Assembly (NCBI GenBank): GCA_003559585.1
Contig: PWKX01000140.1
Coordinates: forward strand, 1-12,206
Length of the DNA stretch: 12,206 nucleotides
Origin: Mollicutes bacterium
GTDB lineage: Bacteria > Bacillota_I > Bacilli_A > Izemoplasmatales > Izemoplasmataceae
Direction: 5' to 3'
A program made the translations under genes and the position numbers. Below the pieces are notes generated by a model. The model was not told the DNA's origin. It saw only the letters and a list, made by a program, of their open reading frames with translations, and searched no databases. This document shows positions 1 through 6,207 of this stretch, piece by piece. Each line of letters begins with the position of its first letter. Positions within the stretch are counted from its first letter, which is position 1.

Positions 1-475
1 CAATTAAATCATCTTGCAAGGTGCCGAGTTGAGCAATCACGCGCGCCCCGCTAAAATCACTTAAATCCTCTGCGTTGACATACGCTGAATCAGTTCTTAC
101 CACCAACACTTGTTCGCTTCTAAAATAAGCATCGGTGAAGTTTACACGTTCCATGCGTTCTTCTGTGGGGCTCATGCCGGCGATGATCACGTCAATTTCG
201 TTGGTGGTTAACGCAGGAATTAATCCATCCCAATCAATTTTTCTAATGACGAGTTCACGGCCAAGTTCATCGGCGATGGTTTGTGCGACTTCTACATCAT
301 AACCATCACAGTATCCAGCGCCTTGTTCAATATCCACGCCCTCAGATGTGCTGGTCCAGTTAAAGGGTGCGTAGTTACATTCGAGTCCAACCACTAAGGT
401 TGAATCATCACTTGTGGTGCAGGCTGCGAGTGTCACAACGAGCCCCAATGTTAAAATACTTAATACTCTTTTCAT
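1..475 (-). CDS. Amino-acid ABC transporter substrate-binding lipoprotein (5' part, runs off left edge)
   Basis: This is the N-terminal ~158 residues of an extracellular solute-binding protein of family 3 (SBP_bac_3), which captures a polar amino acid and delivers it to a membrane ABC permease. Residues 1-19 form a lipoprotein signal peptide: MKR, a hydrophobic stretch, then lipobox LAAC with Cys19 as the lipidated residue. Family signatures follow: the strand LVVGLECNYAPFNW (27-40), GYDVEVA (58-64), the ligand-site segment AGMSPTEERMERVNFTDAYF (99-118), and the hinge-like ARVIAQLGT (144-152). Two further cysteines (33, 56) could form a disulfide. An in-frame ATG at 484 sits only 2 nt from the GGAAGG ribosome site, so the ATG at 475 is preferred. 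The gene lies directly behind a lysine riboswitch, so lysine is the likely substrate (inference). The 3' end and any permease or ATPase genes lie outside the window. Confidence 0.9.
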   Translation of the reverse strand, partial: MKRVLSILTLGLVVTLAACTTSDDSTLVVGLECNYAPFNWTSTSEGVDIEQGAGYCDGYDVEVAQTIADELGRELVIRKIDWDGLIPALTTNEIDVIIAGMSPTEERMERVNFTDAYFRSEQVLVVRTDSAYVNAEDLSDFSGARVIAQLGTLQDDLI

Positions 476-510
476 GTTAATCATGTCCTTCCGTTATCTT
501 TTTTTTACAT

Positions 511-535
511 AAAAAAAAGTGTCACGGTGGACACT
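511..535 (-). terminator. Riboswitch-controlled intrinsic terminator
   Basis: Read on the minus strand this is a 6-bp stem AGUGUC/GACACU with a short loop, followed directly by a run of eight U. It sits between the lysine aptamer and the transporter start codon, where the expression platform of a transcription-terminating L box belongs. The 5' arm (530-535) overlaps by two bases a segment (534-544) that can pair with the 3' end of the aptamer, giving an antiterminator alternative. Confidence 0.8.
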
Positions 536-559
536 AATGGTTTTAAACCTGCGTAAAAA

Positions 560-722
560 AAACCTTTAGCGCCTCTACCGAAGTAGGAGTCCCGTATGTG
601 TTTCATACGATCCCACGCGTTATGTTTGTCAACATAGCACGTTCGGCGATGGTTGCCTTTCACACAGTTCACAGTCTACCGACTCCCTATGTTACTCATC
701 TGCATCGCAGCCTCTATTTGTA
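560..722 (-). promoter_or_regulatory. Lysine riboswitch (L box) aptamer
   Basis: On the minus strand the conserved L-box blocks occur in order: AGAGGCUGCG opening P1/P2 (~715-706), GAUGAGUA (loop-E/S-turn type motif, ~702-695), GUGAAAGG (~664-657), and AUCGCCGAA closing P2 (~652-644). P3 follows as a hairpin with arms around CGUGCUAUGU and ACAUAACGCG (~643-618). P4 is CGUAUG/CAUACG (~610-594). P5 is a UUCG-capped CUAC/GUAG hairpin (~586-575). The 3' element GAGGCGCUA matches the family's GGAGGGCUA position and returns to P1, though P1 itself looks short. High lysine should favour the downstream terminator and shut off the transporter gene. I judged this from remembered consensus blocks, not from a covariance model. 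Confidence 0.9.
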
Positions 723-744
723 TTCAATTTTTTATGTTAACTAA

Positions 745-774
745 AATGTAACACAGATGTTTTCATCCTGTCAA
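745..774 (-). promoter_or_regulatory. Sigma-A-type promoter for the lysine riboswitch/transporter transcript
   Basis: On the minus strand a perfect -35 TTGACA (774-769) is followed by TTACAT after 17 nt or TACATT after 18 nt, with a TG just upstream of the -10. Transcription would start about 15-20 nt before the aptamer, giving a leader of roughly 255 nt. Confidence 0.75.
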
Positions 775-814
775 CGAAAAAGTACTTAAAGCGTTTTCAA
801 ACCACAAAAACCAT

Positions 815-838
815 TAAAAAACCCACATAAATGTGGGC
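815..838 (-). terminator. Intrinsic terminator after yneF-like gene
   Basis: On the minus strand an 8-bp stem GCCCACAU/AUGUGGGU encloses a two-base loop and runs into a U tract. It begins 7 nt after the stop codon of the YneF-like gene, so that gene ends a transcript here, separate from the downstream riboswitch unit. Confidence 0.85.
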
Positions 839-844
839 TTTAAC

Positions 845-1066
845 TTATTTTCCTTTGGCTTGGTTCATGGAATTGAGGACTTGACGCACTTGTTTTTCAG
901 ATGGTTTTCTACCCATTTGCATCATCATCGCTCTAACCATGCTTTCGTTGATTGGTGGGTTTTTCTCTAAATAACGTTTGAAATAGCGTTGAGAAATAAA
1001 GAAACCGAGTATGGCTCCAATTAGTAACGCAACAACGATTAAGATAATACCTAACCATAATGGCAT
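845..1066 (-). CDS. yneF: YneF family (UPF0154) small membrane protein
   Basis: A 73-residue protein with one N-terminal transmembrane helix (about residues 2-24, LWLGIILIVVALLIGAILGF), then a basic cytosolic stretch ISQRYFKRYLEKNPPINE and the signature MMMQMGRKPSEKQVRQVL. The KNPPINE and MMMQMG-KPS blocks are what identify the UPF0154/YneF family, a Firmicutes and Mollicutes family of about 70-75 residues whose biochemical role I do not know. An upstream in-frame GTG at 1075 abuts the AAGGAG site with no spacing, so the ATG at 1066 (8 nt spacing) is chosen. The gene stands alone with its own promoter and terminator, divergent from the first ferredoxin gene. Confidence 0.9.
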   Translation of the reverse strand: MPLWLGIILIVVALLIGAILGFFISQRYFKRYLEKNPPINESMVRAMMMQMGRKPSEKQVRQVLNSMNQAKGK

Positions 1067-1091
1067 ATGAATCACTCCTTCTTCTTAAGAT

Positions 1092-1120
1092 ATTATAGTA
1101 GAAAGCCACTTAAAAGACAA
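1092..1120 (-). promoter_or_regulatory. Promoter of yneF-like gene
   Basis: On the minus strand TTGTCT (1120-1115) and a perfect TATAAT (1097-1092) are separated by exactly 17 nt. The AAGGAG site and start codon of the YneF-like gene follow about 10-25 nt downstream. Confidence 0.75.
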
Positions 1121-1170
1121 GTTAAAACCATTAAAGATTCAAATTATTTTAAGTTTTTTTGTATGACAGG

Positions 1171-1199
1171 TTTACAAAACATAATTCCTGATATACAAT
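1171..1199 (+). promoter_or_regulatory. Promoter of ferredoxin gene 1
   Basis: TTTACA (1171-1176), a 17-nt spacer, then TACAAT (1194-1199), about 44 nt before the start codon of the first ferredoxin. It is divergent from the yneF-like promoter. Confidence 0.7.
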
Positions 1200-1242
1200 G
1201 TTGTTGTAGTTAATCTTGTATTACAAATAAAGGAGGCACAAC

Positions 1243-1410
1243 ATGGCTAGAAGAATTACCGATGATTGTATCGCATGCGGGGCTTGCATGGCAGAATGTC
1301 CAGTTGATTGTATCACAGAAGGCGATATTTATGTGATTGATGAAGATGCTTGTATCGATTGTGGCGCGTGTGAAGAAGTTTGCCCAGTCGACGCGATTAT
1401 TGAAGTTTAA
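1243..1410 (+). CDS. 2x[4Fe-4S] ferredoxin, canonical
   Basis: A 55-residue clostridial-type bacterial ferredoxin, a soluble low-potential electron carrier that typically serves pyruvate:ferredoxin oxidoreductase, hydrogenase or similar partners in anaerobes. Both cluster motifs are intact: C9-x2-C12-x2-C15-x3-C19-P and C37-x2-C40-x2-C43-x3-C47-P. The two halves show the usual internal pseudo-repeat (CIACGACMAECPVD and CIDCGACEEVCPVD). A ninth cysteine, C23 (CPVDC), lies just after the first motif. The AGGAGG site at 1231-1236 is well placed for the ATG at 1243. The gene is monocistronic with its own promoter and a strong terminator. A paralogue about 80% identical follows 155 nt downstream. 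Confidence 0.96.
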   Translation: MARRITDDCIACGACMAECPVDCITEGDIYVIDEDACIDCGACEEVCPVDAIIEV

Positions 1411-1435
1411 TACGGATCCTCTTATATATTTTTTG

Positions 1436-1465
1436 AAAAAGGGCTGAGAAGCCCTTTTTCTTTTT
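1436..1465 (+). terminator. Intrinsic terminator after ferredoxin 1
   Basis: A 10-bp stem AAAAAGGGCT/AGCCCTTTTT with a GAGA tetraloop is followed by further T residues, 25 nt past the stop codon. It separates the two ferredoxin transcripts. Confidence 0.9.
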
Positions 1466-1507
1466 AACATAAAGATTTTAAATAAGGCATCAATCCTTCT
1501 AAAAAGG

Positions 1508-1536
1508 TTTACAAGCTTGATAGAATCCGTTAAAAT
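1508..1536 (+). promoter_or_regulatory. Promoter of ferredoxin gene 2
   Basis: TTTACA (1508-1513), a 17-nt spacer and TAAAAT (1531-1536). The -35 hexamer is the same as in front of ferredoxin 1, so the second gene can be expressed independently. Confidence 0.7.
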
Positions 1537-1565
1537 GAAGTAAATCAGTTAAAGGAGGAATGACA

Positions 1566-1736
1566 ATGCCTAGAAGAATTACAGAAGAGTGTATTTCTAG
1601 CGGTTCTTGTGTTGAGGAATGCCCAGTAGATTGTATCACCGAAGGTGAAGAAATCTACGTGATTGATGAGGATGTATGCATTGACTGCGGCGCCTGTGAA
1701 GTCGTTTGTCCAGTGGATGCGATCATAGAGGTTTAA
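1566..1736 (+). CDS. Ferredoxin paralogue with Ser replacing a cluster-I cysteine
   Basis: A 56-residue bacterial ferredoxin about 80% identical to its upstream neighbour. The second cluster motif is complete (C38-x2-C41-x2-C44-x3-C48-P). The first reads C9-I-S-S12-G-S-C15-x3-C19-P: the second cysteine of the CxxCxxCxxxCP motif is Ser12, codon AGC at 1599-1601, where the sister gene has TGC. Ferredoxins lacking this residue usually carry a [3Fe-4S] cluster or a [4Fe-4S] cluster with a non-cysteine ligand; which applies here is inference. C23 is also present as an extra cysteine. The ribosome site AGGAGG (1553-1558) is 7 nt from the chosen ATG; an in-frame ATG at 1560 is too close to it. The gene has its own promoter and terminator. 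The reading frame is intact and the rest of the protein is well conserved, so it does not look like a decaying copy. Confidence 0.95.
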   Translation: MPRRITEECISSGSCVEECPVDCITEGEEIYVIDEDVCIDCGACEVVCPVDAIIEV

Positions 1737-1737
1737 G

Positions 1738-1762
1738 AAAAAGTGCTTTGGCACTTTTTTTT
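1738..1762 (+). terminator. Intrinsic terminator after ferredoxin 2
   Basis: A 9-bp stem AAAAAGTGC/GCACTTTTT with a TTTG loop and a T run, starting right after the stop codon. Confidence 0.88.
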
Positions 1763-1772
1763 ATGCTTAAAC

Positions 1773-1797
1773 AAAAAAAAGGCAAATGCCTTTTTTT
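1773..1797 (-). terminator. Terminator of the phoH-nif3 run (bidirectional in form)
   Basis: A GGC/GCC core, extended by an A run on one side and a T run on the other, gives U tracts on both strands. On the minus strand it begins 3 nt after the stop codon of the NIF3-family gene and ends the long gene run. On the plus strand it backs up the ferredoxin 2 terminator. Confidence 0.8.
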
Positions 1798-1799
1798 AT

Positions 1800-2579
1800 T
1801 TATACATATTCAAACGGATCTAAATTGAGTTTAGAAACATGAATGGGAACCGCAATGCCGTTTGTTTCCATGTGTGTTTTCAAGCCTGTTTTAAAGTGTT
1901 TTTCGGCGTAATGACCAATATCAAGGGTGCTTAAGCCCATTTGTAACATATCATGTGCTTGATGGTAACTAATATCACCGGTGATGTATAAATCAGCGCC
2001 TTTTTGTTTGGCTTTAAACATATGGTCGGCCCCACTGCCACCGCTGATGGCTATTTTTTTGATGAGGGTGTCTTTGGTTTTGTTGGTGATCAATCTAGCG
2101 TTGGGCATGTCTAGTTTGGTTTTGATGGTCTCAATGATGGCGGCTAATGGTTGGGGGGTGATCTCACCGATTTGACCGATGCCGTGGTGTTCGGTTTCGT
2201 AATCAAGAATCTCGGTGTTTGTTAAACCGAGCTTTCCAGCTAAGACATGGTTCATGCCTTTATGGCATAAATCGTAGTTGGTATGGGCGGTGTATAAGGC
2301 GATGTCTTGTTTGATCAACGTTTCAATCAACTGCCCCTTATAGACATCGGTTAGGATGTGGTTTAGCGGTTTAAAAATGAGCGGGTGGTGTGAGATGATG
2401 AGGTTACAGTCTTGTTTGATGGCTTCTTTAAGGACCTCTTTGGTCACATCAAGGGTGAGCAAAATGCCTGTGATCGGTTTGTTTAAAGTGCCGACTTGTA
2501 AGCCGACGTTGTCCCATTCATAGGCTAGGGTTTGTGGGTAATGGGTATCGAAAAACTGTTTAATGTTGATGCCATTCAT
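1800..2579 (-). CDS. NIF3-family dinuclear metal-centre protein (YbgI/YqfO type)
   Basis: A 259-residue protein of the NIF3/DUF34 family, whose members form hexameric rings with a two-metal site in each subunit; the physiological reaction is not firmly established. Metal ligands seen: His64-His65 in ISHHPLIF, Asp103 in HTNYD, and His223 and Glu226 in GHYAEKH. The N-terminal signature EWDNVGLQVG (21-30) and the GGSGAD turn (180-185) are also present. The length fits the short YbgI-like form; the B. subtilis YqfO type carries an extra inserted domain that is absent here. AGGAGG precedes the ATG well. Its start overlaps the 3' end of trmK by 20 nt, suggesting translational coupling. The trmK-nif3 pairing is common in Firmicutes. 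It is the last gene of the run. Confidence 0.95.
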   Translation of the reverse strand: MNGINIKQFFDTHYPQTLAYEWDNVGLQVGTLNKPITGILLTLDVTKEVLKEAIKQDCNLIISHHPLIFKPLNHILTDVYKGQLIETLIKQDIALYTAHTNYDLCHKGMNHVLAGKLGLTNTEILDYETEHHGIGQIGEITPQPLAAIIETIKTKLDMPNARLITNKTKDTLIKKIAISGGSGADHMFKAKQKGADLYITGDISYHQAHDMLQMGLSTLDIGHYAEKHFKTGLKTHMETNGIAVPIHVSKLNLDPFEYV

Positions 2580-3225
2580 CGATGTGCCTCCTTAATACGG
2601 TTAATTCATGGGTTAATTGTGGGGATGCTTTGCCAGCCGGGATGGTTTTTAAACGGTTGGTTAAATGGGTGGCTCTTTGTTGCATGTAGGTTAGATAATC
2701 ACTGTTTTTTTGTTCGTATAAATACGTGGATATGTATGGCTCACTGGGGATGGTTTGCGGTGGTGTCACATCGAGGATGAGGATGAAATACCAAAGCGAT
2801 TTTTGTTTTAAAATGATCTCTGCTTTTATGGTCCACTGCTTATCACGTGCTAAGGCTCGCACGTGATGGATGTTGTTGTTGGGCTGTAAGATAAAGCGTT
2901 TGACGTTTTTGATCGAGGCTTCTGAGATGATGCGTTTGATGGTGCCACCGCCCATCCCAGCGATCATCACCACATCACACGTTTCTTTTAAAGCTTCTAA
3001 GCCATCGGCCAATACCGGGGTGATTTGCTTAGTAAGACCGTGTTGTTTGATGTTTTGTTTGGCATTTAATAAAGGTTCAGGTTTATTATCCACCGCATAC
3101 GCGTGGGTGATCTGGTTTTGTTTAACCGCGGTGATGGGAAAATAGGCATGGTCGGTGCCCACATCATATAAGGTGTTAAACCCTTTTAAATAGGGAAGTG
3201 CTTGGGTTAATCGCTCATCCATCAT
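2560..3225 (-). CDS. trmK: tRNA (adenine(22)-N1)-methyltransferase TrmK
   Basis: A 221-residue class I SAM-dependent methyltransferase of the TrmK (YqfN) family, which methylates N1 of A22 in the D-arm region of some bacterial tRNAs. Seen in the sequence: SAM-binding motif I LYDVGTDHAYFP (19-30), the acidic residue region VDNKPEP (45-51), the family block IAGMGGGTI (88-96) and the catalytic-loop-like ILQPNNN (112-118). A helical C-terminal part follows (about 165-221), as in B. subtilis TrmK. It starts with ATG ATG. The first ATG overlaps the rpoD stop as ATGA, and no strong ribosome site is visible, so it probably depends on coupling to rpoD. The position between rpoD and nif3 is the conserved Firmicutes arrangement. 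Confidence 0.95.
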   Translation of the reverse strand: MMDERLTQALPYLKGFNTLYDVGTDHAYFPITAVKQNQITHAYAVDNKPEPLLNAKQNIKQHGLTKQITPVLADGLEALKETCDVVMIAGMGGGTIKRIISEASIKNVKRFILQPNNNIHHVRALARDKQWTIKAEIILKQKSLWYFILILDVTPPQTIPSEPYISTYLYEQKNSDYLTYMQQRATHLTNRLKTIPAGKASPQLTHELTVLRRHIDEWHQH

Positions 3226-4463
3226 TGTCCGCTCATGAAGTCTTTGAGTTTTTTACTGCGAGATGGGTGACGGAGTTTTCTTAGTGCTTTGGCTTCGATT
3301 TGTCTGATTCGCTCACGGGTCACGCCAAATTCACGGCCGACTTCTTCTAAGGTACGGGTTCTACCATCAAGTAAGCCAAAGCGCATGCGTAATACTTTTT
3401 CTTCGCGGTCGGTGAGGGTTTCTAAGACTTCATCGAGTTCACGTTTTAACATCTCTTTAGAGGTGAATTCCATCGGGGTTAAGGTATCGTGATCGGGGAT
3501 GAAATCGCCGAGTGATGAATCTTCTTCTTCACCAACCGGGCTTTCTAGTGAGATGGGTTCTTGGGCAACTTTTTGAATGATTTGGACTTTTTCAACGCTG
3601 ATGTTCATCTCTTTGGCAACTTCTTCTGGGGTTGGTTCACGTTTTAAATCTTGGATGAGTTGGCGTTGGGTTCTAACCAGTTTATTGATGGTTTCAACCA
3701 TGTGAACTGGGATGCGGATTGTTCTAGCTTGATCGGCGATCGCACGGGTGATGGCTTGGCGAATCCACCAGGTGGCATAGGTTGAAAACTTAAAACCTTT
3801 GGTGTGGTCGAACTTACTAACGGCTTTAATGAGGCCCATGTTACCTTCTTGAATCAAGTCTAAAAACTGCATGCCGCGGCCGACATAGCGTTTGGCAATG
3901 GAAACCACAAGTCTTAAGTTGGCTTCAACAAGTTTGTTTTTAGCCAGTTCACCTTTATACATTAAATCTTCTACTTCGTGTTGGTAGGTTTCGCTGATCG
4001 CATCACCATCTGTTTGGTGTTGGTCGAATTGTTCTTTGGCTTGCGCGGCGTAAAAGATATCTTTAGCGAGTTGTAATTCGTAATCAGCATCAAGCAATTC
4101 AACACGACCAATTTCTTTTAAATACATTCTAACAGGGTCGTCAACTTTGATGGAATTGATGCTTTCAAAGGATTTATCCTGCAACAGTTCTTCTTCAATG
4201 TCTTTGGCGAAATCGAGGTTTAATTTAACCTGCTCGTCAACCTCTTCATCGTCTTTATCAACATCTAAGATGCTGCCGGGGACTTTGTAGGTCACCAAAT
4301 CTTCAGGTGACACCACATCGACGTCGCGTTTTTCTAATTCGTTGATAAGCTCGTCAAAATCATCGTGATCACTTGAGATAAATTTTTCGATGTCTTTAAT
4401 ATCTAAGAATCCTTTGGTTTTAGCGAGTTCAATAAGTTCTTGAATGATCTTTTCTTTTTCCAT
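3222..4463 (-). CDS. rpoD: RNA polymerase primary sigma factor RpoD (SigA)
   Basis: A 413-residue housekeeping sigma-70 factor. Domains in order: a compact region 1.1 (about 1-60), an acidic linker (65-100), region 1.2 starting at DDPVRMYLKEIG (108-119), and region 2 with LVEANLRLVVSIAKRYVGRG (178-197) and DLIQEGNMGLIKAVSKFD (202-219). The -10-reading region 2.4 is FSTYATWWIRQAITRAI (226-242). Region 3 spans about 250-320, and region 4 has the recognition helix VTRERIRQIEAKALRKLR (381-398). The length is ordinary for a Firmicutes SigA; there is no large non-conserved insert. Start: ATG at 4463 behind a perfect AAGGAGG (4476-4470) that lies inside the end of dnaG; the two genes overlap by 35 nt. 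Promoters seen elsewhere in the window fit a SigA-type -35/-10 preference. Confidence 0.98.
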   Translation of the reverse strand: MEKEKIIQELIELAKTKGFLDIKDIEKFISSDHDDFDELINELEKRDVDVVSPEDLVTYKVPGSILDVDKDDEEVDEQVKLNLDFAKDIEEELLQDKSFESINSIKVDDPVRMYLKEIGRVELLDADYELQLAKDIFYAAQAKEQFDQHQTDGDAISETYQHEVEDLMYKGELAKNKLVEANLRLVVSIAKRYVGRGMQFLDLIQEGNMGLIKAVSKFDHTKGFKFSTYATWWIRQAITRAIADQARTIRIPVHMVETINKLVRTQRQLIQDLKREPTPEEVAKEMNISVEKVQIIQKVAQEPISLESPVGEEEDSSLGDFIPDHDTLTPMEFTSKEMLKRELDEVLETLTDREEKVLRMRFGLLDGRTRTLEEVGREFGVTRERIRQIEAKALRKLRHPSRSKKLKDFMSGQ

Positions 4464-6195
4464 CGTTATCCTCCTTGATCATCTTGTCGATTTTTTGTCG
4501 CAAGATGATTTTTTCTTCAATGGTGCTGGCTTTTTTCATTTGTTTGCGGTAATGGTTGATTTTGGTGCGACGGTTATATTCGTGCATGACGTGGATGTAG
4601 TCTTCGAACTCTTGTTGTTGATATGGGTAGTTTGTAAAATCAATGTGGGTTTCAAAGTATGTTTTTTGTTTTGGGGTTAGGCGTTGTTTGAAACACGCGA
4701 TCACAATACAAGTATGCGGTCTTAAATCGTAGTGTTCAAAGATTTCTAGTTGGATGTCTCTGGCTTCTTTATCGATATAACTGACGTCTTCAAAGGCTTT
4801 TCGAAACCGTCTTGAATAGTATTCATCTTTTAAGAAGTAATGAATGAAGCCGCGTTCGGCTTTTCTAAATTTATCGGTGATGTTTAAAGGTGGGGTTTTT
4901 TGATAGCTGGGACGTTTTAAACTTGGTTTGATGGTGGTGAAGTCTTGTTTTAAGATGTCGATGTTTAAGTTTAAGTCTGATGCGAGTTTGTTTAAGTAAT
5001 GGTCTTGTTCAACCGCTGATAAAGGTTTGATCAGTTTAAAGACCATTTTTTTAAACTGCTCGATGTCTAGTATTTTATGTTGATTAACCTTTTTTATATG
5101 TTCATTATAGGTGAATTCATAGATGCTAATCGGATCATCAATCAAAGCTTTAAACGCTTGTTTGCCGTGGGTGTTGATGTAGTCATCTGGGTCTGTTTTC
5201 TCAGGCATTGGTGCGACGTATAAGTTTAGACCGTGGTTGTTTAATTGTTTAAACATATCAAAGGTCGCTTGTTTACCTGCTTGATCACCATCAAAACATA
5301 AGATTAACGTGTGTGTGTGTTGTTTAATCTGTTTGATATGGGTGTCTGATAAGGCCGTTCCCATGACGGCTAGGCCTTCTTCAACCCCTGCTTGATGGGC
5401 CATGATCACATCCATAAAGCCTTCAAATAAGACCGCACGGTTGGTGGTTTTAATCGCCTTTTTAGCGCGATGTAGGTTGTATAAGATGCGGTTTTTTTCA
5501 AAGGTTTTGGTGGTGGGAGAATTGATGTATTTGGCTTGGTCACTATCACCATTAAAGATGCGCCCACTAAAGCCAACCGGTTGACCAAATTCATTATGCA
5601 AGGTAAACATGATGCGGTTTCTAAACTGGTCATAGGGTGGGTCAAATTGGGTGATTAAGGCTAAATCTTTTAAATCTGAATCTAAGTGGTCATCTTTTTT
5701 TAACGCTTGGTAAAGGCCATCTTTTTTAAGGGGCGCTAAGCCAATATCAAAGGTATCCATCGTGGTGGTGGTGATGTGGCGATCTTGTAAGTAACGTAAG
5801 GCTTTTGCGCCTTGTTTGGTATGGCGTAAGTTGACTTTATAAAAATCAACGGCTTTTTGATTGATGGCATAATAATGGTCTAAGGGGTCTTGTTTGATGT
5901 GGTCTTTTAAATCAACCCCAGCCCGTTTGGCTAAGTATTTAAGGGCTTCTTGGCGGGTAACGCCTTTGGTGTCTTCAACAAAATTAATGGCGTTGCCTGA
6001 TTTTTTACAAGAAAAACAGTGATACAGTTGTTTGTCTTCACTAACAGAAAACGAGGGTGTTTTTTCATCGTGAAAAGGGCAAAGTCCCATATGGTTTTTG
6101 CCTTTTTTCTCTAACGTGGTTGTCTCAGATATGAGTTCAATGATGTCGGTGTTTTTTAAGACGTCATCGATGATGTTGTGGTTGTCTTGTTTCAC
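4429..6195 (-). CDS. dnaG: DNA primase DnaG
   Basis: A 588-residue bacterial primase that makes RNA primers at the replication fork and works with the DnaB helicase. The N-terminal CHC2 zinc finger has Cys39, His42, Cys60 and Cys63 in CPFHDEKTPSF and YHCFSCKKSG. The catalytic core contains FRNRIMFTL (191-199) and the basic YINSPTTKTFEKNRILYNL stretch (223-241). The TOPRIM domain has EGFMDVI with Glu258, the CFDGDQAG acidic pair Asp302/Asp304, and DPDD at 335-338. A helical, divergent C-terminal part (about 420-588) should be the helicase-interaction domain. Start: GTG at 6195 behind GGGTGGT, 12 nt after the glyS stop. It ends with TGA and overlaps rpoD by 35 nt. The length is near the family's usual ~600 residues. 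Confidence 0.97.
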   Translation of the reverse strand: MKQDNHNIIDDVLKNTDIIELISETTTLEKKGKNHMGLCPFHDEKTPSFSVSEDKQLYHCFSCKKSGNAINFVEDTKGVTRQEALKYLAKRAGVDLKDHIKQDPLDHYYAINQKAVDFYKVNLRHTKQGAKALRYLQDRHITTTTMDTFDIGLAPLKKDGLYQALKKDDHLDSDLKDLALITQFDPPYDQFRNRIMFTLHNEFGQPVGFSGRIFNGDSDQAKYINSPTTKTFEKNRILYNLHRAKKAIKTTNRAVLFEGFMDVIMAHQAGVEEGLAVMGTALSDTHIKQIKQHTHTLILCFDGDQAGKQATFDMFKQLNNHGLNLYVAPMPEKTDPDDYINTHGKQAFKALIDDPISIYEFTYNEHIKKVNQHKILDIEQFKKMVFKLIKPLSAVEQDHYLNKLASDLNLNIDILKQDFTTIKPSLKRPSYQKTPPLNITDKFRKAERGFIHYFLKDEYYSRRFRKAFEDVSYIDKEARDIQLEIFEHYDLRPHTCIVIACFKQRLTPKQKTYFETHIDFTNYPYQQQEFEDYIHVMHEYNRRTKINHYRKQMKKASTIEEKIILRQKIDKMIKEDNDGKRKDHSRTY

Positions 6196-6207
6196 AGTAC
6201 CACCCGC

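Noticed and set aside
560..722. T-box or other amino-acid leader instead of an L box
   Set aside because: No T-box antiterminator bulge (TGGNACCGCG-type) is present, whereas the AGAGG/GCG, GAGUA, GAAAGG and UCGCCGAA blocks match the lysine riboswitch order.
1599..1601. Ferredoxin 2 as a pseudogene because a cluster cysteine is lost
   Set aside because: The frame is intact, expression signals are strong, cluster II and the other residues are conserved, and neighbouring codons also changed, which fits selected divergence better than decay.
1210..1754. Long open frames on the minus strand opposite the two ferredoxin genes
   Set aside because: They are antisense shadows of the ferredoxin coding sequence, with no ribosome sites and low-complexity predicted peptides rich in T, I and N.
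1773..1797. Possible small repeat or attachment site between ferredoxin 2 and nif3
   Set aside because: The A-run/T-run palindrome is explained by converging intrinsic terminators; no flanking repeats or integrase gene are present.
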